Source: Lamellibrachia columna
Taxonomy: Eukaryota > Annelida > Polychaeta > Sabellida > Siboglinidae
Direction of reading: 5' to 3'
DNA: 64,000 bases
NCBI GenBank assembly: GCA_963662155.1
Contig: OY759265.1
Coordinates: 12,071,929 to 12,135,928 of the forward strand
Position 1 is the stretch's first letter, and each line of letters starts with the position of its first letter. A model generated the notes under the pieces. It made no database searches, was not told the origin of the DNA, and saw nothing but the letters and a program-made list of their open reading frames with translations. The position numbers and the translations under genes are program-made. Positions 23,059-34,431 of this stretch are shown one piece after another.

Positions 23059-23399
23059 CTCTGTCTGTACCAGAGCGATCCTGGTTCAAACAGTATGTGA
23101 CAGAGTAAATAAATTATAACTAAACGTTAGGGCAAATGCTATTTATCTTATATATATATATGTACAATATATAGCTTAATATATAGCATAATATATAATA
23201 TTTATTTACGTAGGTTGATTGTTTATTAATAGTGACATGGATATAGCATATATATATATAATGTACGATGTATAGCATAAATGTATAATATTTATATAAG
23301 TATAGAAGGTCAGCATATAATATATACGTATAGCATAATATATACATACTATTTATGATGATGTACTCAAACGTACACTCATACAAACATCCTCGCATA

Positions 23400-23515
23400 C
23401 TCACATACATAGACAGAAGGTTCACATTGTCACCTCCTCGTGGTTTATGTCGTGAATCACAACACTGATAAAACATCGGTGCTGTGTGCACTAAGAACAG
23501 TGTGGTAATACTGCA
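23400..23515. repeat. Hairpin-bearing repeat, copy 2
   Basis: This is a diverged copy of 19868-19990. It has CACCTCCTCGTGGTTT and GTCGTGAATCAC, a stem of CACAACACTGAT against ATCGGTGCTGTG with one mismatch and a wobble pair, then CACTAAGAACAG. The two stems differ in sequence, yet both can still fold. Confidence 0.5.
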
Positions 23516-23572
23516 CTTCTAAAAATGTAGGGAATAGGCACGCAAACTTAACAATTTGTGCAATCTTTCCAG

Positions 23573-23912
23573 AATATGGAAAAGCCGATATTGCTGGTGA
23601 TAGGTCACAGTTTTGTGCGTAGGATGCACCACGTGTGCCAAGTCGGTGAGGTAGGTGGGGAGCGGCACAGGTACTATCGACGAGATCTTGACCTTGCTGA
23701 TATGTTTGGAAAGGTCGTTTTCCGAGGGAAAGGGGGACTTACCGTGGATCGCCTTTTTCGTGAACTGAGAGCGGTGTGGGTAATTGTACCAACTGTCGTT
23801 CTGGTTGACATCGGAACAAATGATTTAGATAATGGTTGTGTACCTGAGGACCTGGCAGAGCGTATTGTAGCATTCGCACGCGAACTGCTTACAATAGTCA
23901 ATACCCTAATTA
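23573..23912 (+). pseudogene. SGNH-hydrolase-like exon
   Basis: After a TTTCCAG acceptor (ending 23572) the frame from ATG 23576 encodes LLVIGHSFVRRM, resembling the first SGNH block with His in place of Asp. A VDRLFREL helix and VLVDIGTNDL follow, containing the GxND block. SGNH-like domains of this kind are common as accessory domains in invertebrate mobile elements. The segment runs into (TA)n after LLTIVNT, and the C-terminal DxxH block is not present. It is either truncated or the first exon of a gene whose intron starts with the repeat. Confidence 0.55.
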
Positions 23913-23916
23913 AATG

Positions 23917-23988
<72 letters not shown>

Positions 23989-23994
23989 ATATAT
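23913..23994. repeat. (TA)n microsatellite
   Basis: A nearly pure TA run with two T insertions directly abuts the SGNH-like exon and the inverted repeat that follows. Confidence 0.95.
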
Positions 23995-24088
23995 TTATTA
24001 ATGATAATAATATTTTTATTAATAATAATAATTAAATAATGTATCTATATTATTATTATTATTAATAAAATATTATTATCATTAATAA
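23995..24088. repeat. Near-perfect AT-rich inverted repeat
   Basis: Arm 23995-24032 (TTATTAATGATAATAATATT and on) is the reverse complement of 24052-24088, with one base difference in an A run. The spacer is about 19 bases. It could form a long hairpin next to the (TA)n tract. Confidence 0.8.
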
Positions 24089-24297
24089 AGATATAAAATG
24101 CTTCGTGTGTGTTTTAATTTTGACTTTCTAGAGATTATTTAAGGTAAACTTTTTTATCTTCGTATACAAGTGTATACATTCATTATAGAGTGGACTCCAT
24201 AATTATAGTACACCTACCTACTGGGGGCAATGTAATCTTTTAGCTGTCTCGACACCTGGGCCGACCTATCTCTAACTAAGCGCCATCATATCATTTA

Positions 24298-24412
24298 TCA
24301 TTGGTCCGAGTTGTCTCAAAATCGGAGCCGAGCTGTCTCGGAACTCCGAGCTGTCTCGAACTGGGCCGAGTTGTCCCAGGCCGAGTTGTCCATGGGCCGA
24401 GTAGTCCAAGCA
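24298..24412. repeat. CCGAGYTGTC short tandem repeat
   Basis: Six copies of CCGAGTTGTC or CCGAGCTGTC (the last is CCGAGTAGTC) alternate with short variable spacers. They lie upstream of the LINE at 24640-27620, so they may be its 5' UTR repeats. Confidence 0.7.
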
Positions 24413-24639
24413 CTGAATTATATACATACGTGTCATCAACTTTGAGTTTGAAATGCTCATGTGAGCGATTACCAACCCGACACAACTCATATTCTTCTTT
24501 CAAGCTGTGTGTTGACATTCCTAAACCTAACTTGCTCTATGACGCTGATCTCTGGCCTGCTGGAACAAAGATTGGACGGTATTTCCCACCTAGGAAACAC
24601 ACACTAACAGATTCAACACACTTATAGACTTTCCCCTCC

Positions 24640-27620
24640 ATATTGCTTCCTTTAACTCCAGAAGTATACCGAACAGTTCTTTTGACGTGGTTGACATCTT
24701 AAACTCTTTAGATATACTTGCTGTCCAGGAACACTGGCTCTCTAAACAGAGCCTTTCTTTCATTAATTCTGTTCACTCTGACTTTAACGCCAGAGGAATT
24801 ACATCCATTGATTATGGTGATGGTTTGAGTGGACGTCCTCATGGTGGACTCTGCTTTTTATGGAGGCGTTCACTCGACCCCTTTATCGTTGATTTATGCT
24901 GACGAGAAGAGACTCCTGGGTCTAAAAATTACCAGCTCTAACGCCACTATTCTACTTCTTAATGTCTATCTATCTATCAGACTGATGACAATGGTGATGA
25001 ATATCTAGACATTTTTGGCAAAATCCAGGCCATAAGCGATTAATTTGAATCAACCAATATATTCATCATTGGTGATTTTAATGCGGATATTAAGAACCCC
25101 AGTCTTTTTACTCCATTTCTCAATGCTTTTATAAACGACTGTCACCTTATCGCAAGTGACACATTGCTTCTCCCCTCTGATGCTTTTACATATGTTAGTG
25201 ATGCGCACGGCTCAAGGAGCTGGCTCGACCACGTGTTCACCACCCACTCTAGTCACTCATCAATATCTGATATGGAAGTTAAATATGATTGTGTCTCTTC
25301 CGACCACTTACCTCTATGCTTTTCCCTATATGTCAAGTTATTACCTTCCCCTGAAGCCACCATACAGGAGCAAATTCACGCACCTCATCCTGTGTGGAAT
25401 GCTGCCTCCCCCCAGGATCTCCATAACTATCATACACAAACCGGTTTGCTTTTATCTGCTATTGATGTACCTCATGAGGTTTTAAGATGTACTAACCCTA
25501 ATTATAATGTTGAAGCCCATCGCACTTTGCTAAGCAATCTTTACAATGATATTATAAAATCTGCCGAGGTAATCCCTACTAAGGCTAACAACACATCTTC
25601 TAAGTATACTGTTCTAGGCTGGAATGACCTAGTCAGAGACTCCCATCAAGCTGCTAGAGAATCCTTTCTCTTCTGGCGGTCTGCTGGGAGTCCTCGCCAT
25701 GGTCCCTTGTATGATATAATGAAAGTTAGACGTGCTCATTTTAAACGCAACAAAAGACTATGTGAAAAAAATGCTGAAATTCTTAAAGCTGAAAGACTTG
25801 CTTCTAAACTATGTAATAATGACTTCAAAAACTTCTGGAAGGACATAAAACATATGAATAACGCCAGGTTGCCAAATCCTAGCAATGTTGGTGGTGCTTC
25901 AGGTGTCGAAAATGTAAAGAATATGTGGCTTCATCATTACCAATCCCTACTTAACTCTACCTGGCTCTCCAGTCAACATCAATAAGATTAATGAATACTG
26001 TAGCAATGTACAGCTTAATGTTCAAATGATTGTTAATGTTAAGGAAATTCAAGATATAATATATGCAATGCCTGTAGGCAAAGCCCCGGGTTATGATAGT
26101 GTAAGTAACGAACATTTTAAATATGCGAATGAAAAACTTCATGTTCTCATGTCACTTTTATATAGTAGCATGTTAATTCATGGTTTTTTACCGGATGCTA
26201 TTATGATTATAATCATAGCCCCCATAATAAAAAATAAGGCGGGTGACCTGTCTAATAACATAACTACCGACCCATTGCTCTAGCCACAATTGCTAGTAAA
26301 TTATTTGAATCCTTGATGTTATCCAGGGTTTCTACTTTTTTATCTACATGTGTAAACCAATTTGGATTTAAAAAGCATCACTCAACTGAAATGCTCATAT
26401 TTTTATTAAAAGAACTCTTTCGACACTACATAGCAAATGGCTCATCTATGTATGTTACCATGCTGGATGCCTCTAAGGCCTTTGACAAAGTCAATCATAG
26501 TAAGCTATTCACCAAACTAATTGACCGGGGATGTCCTTCTTTTATTGTTCGCATTCTTTATTACTGATACAGAACCCAGAAATTCACTGTCAGATGGTGT
26601 TGTGGCTTCTCAGACTGTTTTACCATTTCAAACGGTGTTAAGCAGGGTGGAATCCTTTCTCCACATCTTTTTAACGTTTACATGGATGACTTAAGTGTAA
26701 ATTTGAATAAATTACAAATTGGTTGTCTTTATGCAGGAACCATAATGGATCATATGATGTATGCCGATGACCTTTGTGTTTTTTCACCTAGTGTTGCGGG
26801 GTTGAGAAAACTCACCGATTGTTGTGCCAAGTATGGCAATATGTTTGATATAACGTACAATGCCAAAAAATCTGTCTGTATGGTTATTGATAACAAACCT
26901 AGGGACAAGAAAAATATTCATCCTGTTGTTATCAATAACCATACACTACCTTACACTGAGAAATGTAAATACCTTGGCCATATTGTAAACAATAACCTTA
27001 TTGATGATGACGATATTGCCAGGCAGAAAAGATGTATCTATGCTCAGGCAAATGCTTTAGCCCGAAAATTTTACTTATGCAACAATTCCATTAAAACAAC
27101 TTTATTTAATTCATACTGTGGTTCAATGTACACCTCAAGTCTTTGGTGTCATTTTAAAAAACAGAGTCTGAAAGGTATTACTGTCGCTTATAACAACAGG
27201 TTTAGAATTATACACAACCTGTCACCCCGCTGTACTGCAAGCCATATGTTCGCTACTAATTATGTTAAATCCTTTAATGAACGTATTCGCTCATAAATTT
27301 TTAGCCTTTTATGCCGGTTGGAAAAATCCGACAATATACTTTTTGTGAATTATCTTCATTTATTTATTATCAAAGTCCATTGATTAAACATTGGATTGAT
27401 CAATTGTATGCTTTTAATTCATGATGTTTGTACTTTTATACAAATATATTTTGTATCCTTATCTTATATATATATTTTACTACACATCATGTATATATAT
27501 TTATATATGTATATTTTTCACACTACATGTACCTCTATTGTTCATCATGTGTGTATATGTATGTTTTTTTTTTACCTGTATGTATTTATAATATTATGGG
27601 CTCTTGCCTGAATTAAAACA
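24640..27620 (+). mobile_element. APE-type LINE (EN and RT), degraded
   Basis: The endonuclease motifs appear in order: LAVQEHWLSKQSL (about 24718), GGLCFLWRRSL, IIGDFNADI (about 25070), SWLDHVFTTHS (about 25220) and SDHLPLCF (about 25300). The RT follows: GKAPGYDSVSNEHF (about 26080), LDASKAFDKVNHSKL (about 26465), NGVKQGGILSPHLFN (about 26632) and MYADDLCVF with the intact YADD box at 26760-26771. The YLGHIV thumb follows, then a C-terminal region to about 27296. The tail has AT-rich low complexity and (ATT)n near 27620. Stops (for example near 24900 and 26565) and a frameshift near 26260 make it inactive. It is CR1/jockey-like; the clade is not resolved by eye. Confidence 0.8.
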
Positions 27621-27784
27621 TTATTATTATTATATATTATAACGTGGTTCTAGTTGATATTCTTTGACCAACTCAAATATAAAAAACGCGCGCCTAGTGA
27701 ACACGTGGTAACCAACCAGTGCCCGAGGCACTTCTAATTCTACGTGTTTGATCAGCATTGTCCATAAGTCTGGATTTTTACTCC

Positions 27785-29995
27785 GATATTTACTTACTTA
27801 GGTTTACTTAGGTTCTTCCTGACCGTAGGCGGTGGCCTCGGTGGTCAGATCTTCAATTATCCCTTGGAATTTTCTACGACTTCCTGGCAAGGCAGCTTTG
27901 TAGTTGTAGAGAAACTCCTCAGTACTCCAATGTCTATCTAGGCGGTTTTTAAATGAGTTGACACTTGGGGCAGTTACAACTACTTCCGGTAGATCATTCC
28001 ATAATCTGGTAATTCTAAGTGAGAAGCTTTATTTTCTAACATTTGTACAAGCATTTTCTATAAACAATTTCAAACTATGACCCCTTGTTCCTTCCTTTGT
28101 ATCACTGTCTTTGTGCAGCTTGACAATGTTAGATACATCACTGTCATATTTCCCATGGAGCAGTTTATATACCTCAATCATATCACCACGAGTTTGTCTA
28201 TATGCAAGTGTAGGAAGTTTCAATCTCTGAAGTCTTTCTTCGTAAGAAATATTCTTCATACCAGGAAGCTGTTTTGTTGCGCGTCTTTGCACATTTTCGA
28301 TGGCATCTTTGTATTTCTGTTTATAAGGGGACCATATTGATATTGCATAATCTAGATGACTCCTAACTAAAGCTTTATATAATGGCACCAAATTATGTTG
28401 ATTTAGGATTGTAAAGGACCTTCTAATAACTGCCATGATACTATTTGCTTTGTTTATTTTTTGGTTGATGTGTTTATCAAATTCTAGGTTTTAATCAATT
28501 ATAACCCCAATGTCTTTTTGTTCTTCTATTCCTCCTAATTCATGGGCAGTATTATCTATCTTCAGGTTGTATGCATACTCTTGCTGTATTGTTTTCCCTA
28601 CGTGCATTAAATTACATTTATCTGGGTGGAACCTTAATAACCATTTACTTGACCAAAATGTTAAATAATCTAAGTCGTTCTGTAGTGTACGCTGGTCATG
28701 TGGACTAGTAATCGTTTAGAAAATCTTTGTATCATATATACATTTGAAACTATATTCTCAGGAAGATCATTTATGTATAAAACAAATAGGATCGGTCCTA
28801 AGACACTGCCCTGTGGAATACCACTTGTTATATTTGCCCACTCAGAATTTGTCCCATTTACATTGACCTGCTGTACCCGGTCAGACAAGAACGCCTGGAT
28901 CCATCTTAGTGTGTAATACTCTATACCATACGATTTAAGTTTGCCTATCAATCTTTTGTGAGGGACTGTGTCAAATGCTTTCATGAAGTCCAAATATACA
29001 ACGTCTACAAATTCCCCTCTATCTAAAGCTTTGGTCCATGAGTCAATAACATTTAATAATTGGAGTACCGTAGATCGACCTTTAATAAAACCAAATTGTT
29101 GCGTACTAAATTATTTTTTCCTAATCATATGATTGACAATATGATCTTTGACACATTGTTCCATACATTTACATATTATACTTGTTAAGCTGACTGGTCT
29201 ATAATTTCCTACGTTTTTTCGATTACCCTTCTTAAATATGGCTGAGATCCTTCCCTGTTTCCATTCCTTTGGTAGTTCACCCACAGCCAGTGAATTATTA
29301 AATAGCCTAGCTAGTGGTTTACATAAATGATTAGATAGCTCTTTCAACAACCTAGGATGAACACCATCTGGCCCTACCGATTTACACACATTAAGGTTAT
29401 CAAGCCTTTTTTTAATCATTTCCTCATCAATAGTCAATTCTTCCATGTTGTGCCTTAACTTCACTGGTGGAATATGAGGGATATCACCATCTGGCTCTAT
29501 AGTAAAAACACTTGACAAAAAATTTCCTAGGACATCTGCCTTTTCCCTATCAGAATCTGTGAGTCTAGATTTAGGATCTTATGGGTCTGTGTTCAGATCT
29601 GAAACACCTTCCCGATTCTTGGTTTTGGAGTTTATATATTTCCATACTGCTTTTGGGTTTGTCTTAGATTCTGTTGCTAGCTTCATCTCAAATTCCTTCT
29701 GTATCCTCCTCGTTAATTTACGGACTTGATTTCTAGCCCTACAATATTCAGTATAGTATTTTCCTTCTTTTGTCTCCATATAACGTTTCCATAAAATGTG
29801 TTTTTTCTTAATTTTCTTTACTGATTCCTTGTTTAGGGGTACTTTTCCTTTATGTCTGTTAATATTTCTCACAAGTCGATGAGGGATGAATTCATCCTCT
29901 ATCTTTTTAATATATTCTTTAAAACCTAACCATTGATGGTTTATAGTGCTCGTGCCAAGTATCTCGCCAGTCTGTGTGGTCTAGTTTCGTCTTCA
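27785..29995 (-). mobile_element. CR1/L2-like LINE body, active site deleted
   Basis: On the minus strand, from 29872 down, the linker (KHILWKRYMETKEGKYYTEY) is followed by RT motifs: VCKSVGPDGVHPRLLKEL (about 29395), NYRPVSLTSIICKCMEQ (about 29200), [17 protein letters not shown] (about 28990) and [18 protein letters not shown] (about 28800). The C-terminal region (LVRSHLDYAISIWSPYKQ to about 28029) follows. Where the FADD box should be, SNVYM is followed directly by a frameshifted IQRFSK, consistent with a short deletion that removed the box (near 28729-28735). At least two further stops follow. The plus-strand left edge carries TTTACTTA repeats typical of a LINE 3' terminus. Confidence 0.8.
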
Positions 29996-30807
29996 TACTA
30001 TTATAATCCCCTTGGTCTTAATATTATTTAAGTCGTGTATGGCTTGCTATTTCTGCATAGCACCTAAATGTAGTGATGAGGACAGAGTGATCACTCTTAC
30101 CAAGTGGGCTTTTATACACTATATCATCTATCATATCTTTTTCATTGGTGAAAAACTAAATCAAGAATGTTTGATTTATTTCCTAATCGCCCCCTTGTTG
30201 GGAGTGTGACATGTTGGAAGAGGAAATTATCTCTTATTCCTTCTTTAAATTTAGTGTCTGGGCTATTAGTATTCTCTGAGAGTGTGTACCAGTTTTGTGT
30301 GTGTCTGTGTGCACGCGCACGTGCGTGTGTGATTTACATTATATACCTACAATGTTAAGTCATTTTTCAGTTTTAAACGATGCCTGTGGCTGTGGCCAGT
30401 GTGGGTCTGACTGCGGATTCACCACGCTTCGATCACATGTTTTATTTCCTTGCAAATGGGTTCTACCACACGTCCGTTAGCAATACATTTAGAGCCAGCG
30501 TGCAGCGATCTGCAAAGAAGTTTCGTTTGAGAGGTATGTGCAGTCATTGATATTTGATTTAGCTGACTTACGCAGATTGTTTTCATAGTGGAGGATCTGA
30601 AATAGAGTTGAGCTGTGCTCAGTCACAGGAGTCCGTGCTTTAGTTCCATCATTCAATATGATCCCAGGCATATTTATGTTACAAAAATGTTCTATCTTAG
30701 ATCATTTTTAGGGCCAAATAGCACCCTGGTATGTGCCATGGAACTAAAGCACTGAGGTATCAAATTTAGGCAAAACTATAGTTATAATGGCAAAATCGCA
30801 CAAGTCC
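29996..30807. other. No gene seen
   Basis: This stretch separates two LINE fragments in opposite orientation. Apart from a short GT/GC-rich dinucleotide run near 30295-30335 I see nothing recognisable. Confidence 0.5.
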
Positions 30808-31190
30808 CCTATAATTTGTAGTCGCCTTGACTATTGCAAGTCACTGCTAAACAATGTTGCTAAAAAGGACTTGAAGGAGTACATAATTGTTTGGCATGTG
30901 TTGTAATCAAAGCCTCTCGTTTCTCAACATCACTTCCTCTACTTAAACAGCTCCACTGTCTTCTGGTTGTGTATCGAACCAAATTAGCTACCATTATGTA
31001 TTGGGCCCTTTCTACACAACAACCACCCTACTTGGTTAGTTTCTTGCATTTTACAGATATCCCTAGGAATCTAAGATCATCTGTGCCACAACAACTTTTT
31101 GTCCCCAAAACTAATATTGACATTGACAAATGTGCTTTCTCTGCATGGCAGCACGGATCATATTGAGTCACATGCAAATTTCCAGGTTAG
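30808..31190 (+). mobile_element. LINE RT C-terminal fragment
   Basis: The plus-strand frame gives SRLDYCKSLLNNVAKKDL, then VVIKASRFSTSLPLLKQLHC, ALSTQQPPYLVSFLH, RNLRSSVPQQLFVPKT and KCAFSAWQHGS. This is the usual C-terminal region of CR1/Rex-like LINE reverse transcriptases. No upstream palm is attached, so it is a 5'-truncated copy. It is a different family from the LINE at 24640-27620. Confidence 0.65.
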
Positions 31191-33255
31191 AAAATAAACA
31201 AACAAAACAAGGACAATCGTACGATGAATCTGTATATTTCATCCAGTATAGCAATTATACAATGATTATTTCCTAAGTAAAAAAATGTCAGCAACCAAAT
31301 GTTTTGTCTTAAGTACTGAAACATTCGGTTATCTATTTCCACTTCTGCACATACTTCTATGAGCTCAGATTCCTGGGGACGCAGGCGCATTAAGTTCACT
31401 ATATTATCATTATCACGTACCACACTGATCTACGAAATATTAGCAATTATTTGTAGAACGTTCATCTGCATGTAGAGTTTATCAATTTATGCACATAATT
31501 TGCACACAAGTGTTGGGACAAGCATTCTTCATGTTATTTGTCTCCAATAGTTAAACATATATTTTGAATATTTATATAATATATAATATTCACTAATTAA
31601 TGGATAGTGTGTGTTGCAGGGGAAAGTTGTGTTTTGTGGCAAAAGGAGGCCTGCGGTTGGTACTGCGCAGCCGTACTGAGATCGAGGCAGCACTTAGAGA
31701 GTGCCACGATGATCCGGGCACTGGGGGTCATCGGGGCGTGGCGGTTACTTTGAAAAAACTGGACTACGATGGCAAAATATGTGATATATTGGGTAAGTTA
31801 AACATACTATCTTTATAAATGTAATTGGAGTACAAATTGCCATAACAGCATGAGTGATATGTTAAGCCTGTGTAGTGTTACAGAGACTATGCCACTATGT
31901 CATAACTTTATTGTACTTTGCTAGTGCTGGTGAAACTATTACATCATCGGGTAATGACGTCAACAATTTAGCATTGTGATTATTTTTTTCAGGCTTTCAG
32001 TGATTAAACTCGCATTCTGTGTTGTATGAATTTATCAAAATGTCTTCTGATTAATTTTTCAGTGATTAAACTTGCATTCTGTGTTGCATAATATTTATAG
32101 TGAATTTAACAAAATGTCTTCTGATTCTTTTCTATTTCACATTGTAGGTGAAAGCGTGCCCGCATGCCAGCACAAAATGAAGACTGGCTCCCGAGCTTCA
32201 GCCCATCAAAACAGATGGTACCTGGGATGTGGTAGGTATCGACCTGATGGGGCCTTACTTCGAAACTTCGAACGGGGTAAATACATTTTCACTACGACTG
32301 ATTTGTTTTCTAAGTTTGTCTTCGCAAGGCCGATTAAGGTACTAATAGCACTGCACAGTTCTGTTTGGCTTTCAATCATATTGTGTGTCCACTCCGATAT
32401 GCACAGTTTATTACCGACCTTCGCACATCCATTTATGGACATGGTAAATGACACTATAGGCAAACTTTGTTATCAGCCCTCACTGTAACCAATTGAACTG
32501 ACTTTCTTCAAATACTATTGCATTTGACAGTGTTAACATTGATGCTGTTTTGGGCAATATTATCTAGCTTCCTTGCTTCTCTTGGACGTATGCTTTATAT
32601 GTGGATTACAGTATATGTATCTATCATGGCAAATGTATGAAGTGCAAATGTACAATAATGTTCAATGATGAATTCTGATTGACAGTGACAGAGCAAAGCT
32701 GCAGGGGATGTCAGTGCTGCTATCATTGACCTCTTCTATTCCTACGGGCCACCACAACGCCTCCTGAGTGACCAAGGTCGTGAATTTATAAATGTGGTAT
32801 GGCACAAATATACTTCTCACTTGGCTGCTTATTATTATTTTACATATTACTATTAGCATTAAAATAATAATATGCATATTTTGGTGATGTTAGGATGCAT
32901 GTCAGTTGTCTCATTTTAATGAACTATATCACATTATGCTTGTCTGATGCAGGTGGTAAGCTGGAGGCCAACTGGCTCGGTCCATACACGGTTAAGACCG
33001 TCAGACCGAACCATCAGGCGGTCTTAGAGAAGGACGGGGTGCTGTTGAAGCACAAAGTGAACTTTGGCCAGCTCAAGCCATATTTAGATCGCACGTTTCA
33101 TGAAGGTATAGTAAACTTATCTGTTTTTTATATGTATTTTTAGTAATGTTTTTTTATTGTTTTTCTCTTGGTTGGGTGCTGCATATTTCTTCCCATTGTA
33201 TCAAATAACAGGCATGAGGTGATTAACTTCACCTAATCATTAACTTAATAATTAA

Positions 33256-33475
33256 TGAGTACTGCCTGCCCAGCTGCTGCACTCGTTTCGACTACCACCC
33301 GCCCAGCTGCTGCAATCGTGACGACTACCACCCGCCCAGCTGCTGCAATCGTGACGACTACCACCTGCCCAGCTACGGCAATCGTGACGACTACCACCCG
33401 TCCAGCTGCTGCAATCGTGATGACTACCACCCGCCCAGCTGCTGCACTCCTTTCGACTACTGCCTGCCCAGCGAT
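33256..33475. repeat. 33-bp coding minisatellite
   Basis: Seven units of 33 bp (ACTACCACCCGCCCAGCTGC and 13 more bases) keep frame and code TTTRPAAAIVT-type undecapeptides. They lie between the integrase and protease parts of the gene. The reverse strand is also open, a by-product of the period. Confidence 0.85.
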
Positions 33476-34104
33476 GACTGCCTCACTGCTGCCAGTGCCA
33501 ACCAAGCGGCCACACATCAAGAACGCTAAGGTTGTGTGTTCGTCAAAACAGCAGCGTGTGGACTTCGTTTTAGATGAGTTCAGTTTGCTGACAGACGACC
33601 ACGTATGGGTAGAACTACAATTGCTGAAGAAGCAATTTCCTGGAATGGCCGGCTGGCAAAACCCAGTTCTCGGTGCCGTTCTGCAGTTCGCTGTTGCGAG
33701 TGGACCGTTTGTGCATGTACTGCATGATGGAGAACTGCACAGGGTAACTGTCGCCACTCCACCACCCCACGTGGATGCAGATGTCATCGTTTATGACTCG
33801 CTCAACAGAAGTGTCAACACGCACTGCAAAATGCAGATTGCTTCACTGCTGTGAACAACACACTCAAGAATCAGGTGTGTTGTTGACACCAGTCAGCGAT
33901 AGAGTGGGGTCATTGATTGTGGGCTCTACGCCATTGCAGCAGCAACATCTGTGTGTTATGAGGAATTCCCCAGTGGCGAGTACGATCAGGCTGCAATGCG
34001 TGGACACTTGCGAACCTGCATTGAAAGTGGTGTCATGACACACTTCCCAAGCAGCATGAGGTTAGACTTAATGTGTAACTTAATAATTGCCATGATATTG
34101 AAGA

Positions 34105-34160
34105 GTACGCATTTATATAACGCGAGTGGGATCTTTAATTTCCCTTGGCATAAACAGTAG
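34105..34160 (-). mobile_element. SINE tail remnant
   Basis: The reverse complement reads ATGCCAAGGGAAATTAAAGA then TCCCAC, close to ATGCCAGGCGAAGTAAAAGA then TCCCAT in the SINE at 18836-18862. No head is present, so this is a short 3' fragment sitting in an intron. Confidence 0.35.
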
Positions 34161-34431
34161 ATGTAAAATATATGCATATGATAATTATACATGTGTACGT
34201 ATATATTCAATGTGGTTGAAATATATTGAAAGATACTGGTATAGTTGAAATGTTTTCATGTAGGAAATTGTTCACAATTTATGCTGATTCTTTTGGTGGG
34301 ATAGGCTGTAATATTTTCACCAAAATATAATAAAAACCACATTCTCTGATGTTATACATGCTCAGCAAATTTTTCACTTTGTTTGGATAGGTCTGCAGAC
34401 ACGTGTGCACATCTGAGTCACGATTGTGAAA

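Noticed and set aside
22907..23119. Tyr-Ile-rich reading frames
   Set aside because: Pure (TA)n translated; not a protein.
33245..33787. Minus-strand 180-codon frame
   Set aside because: Antisense of the 33-bp repeat and protease exon; it shows no motif, while the plus strand has clear protease motifs.
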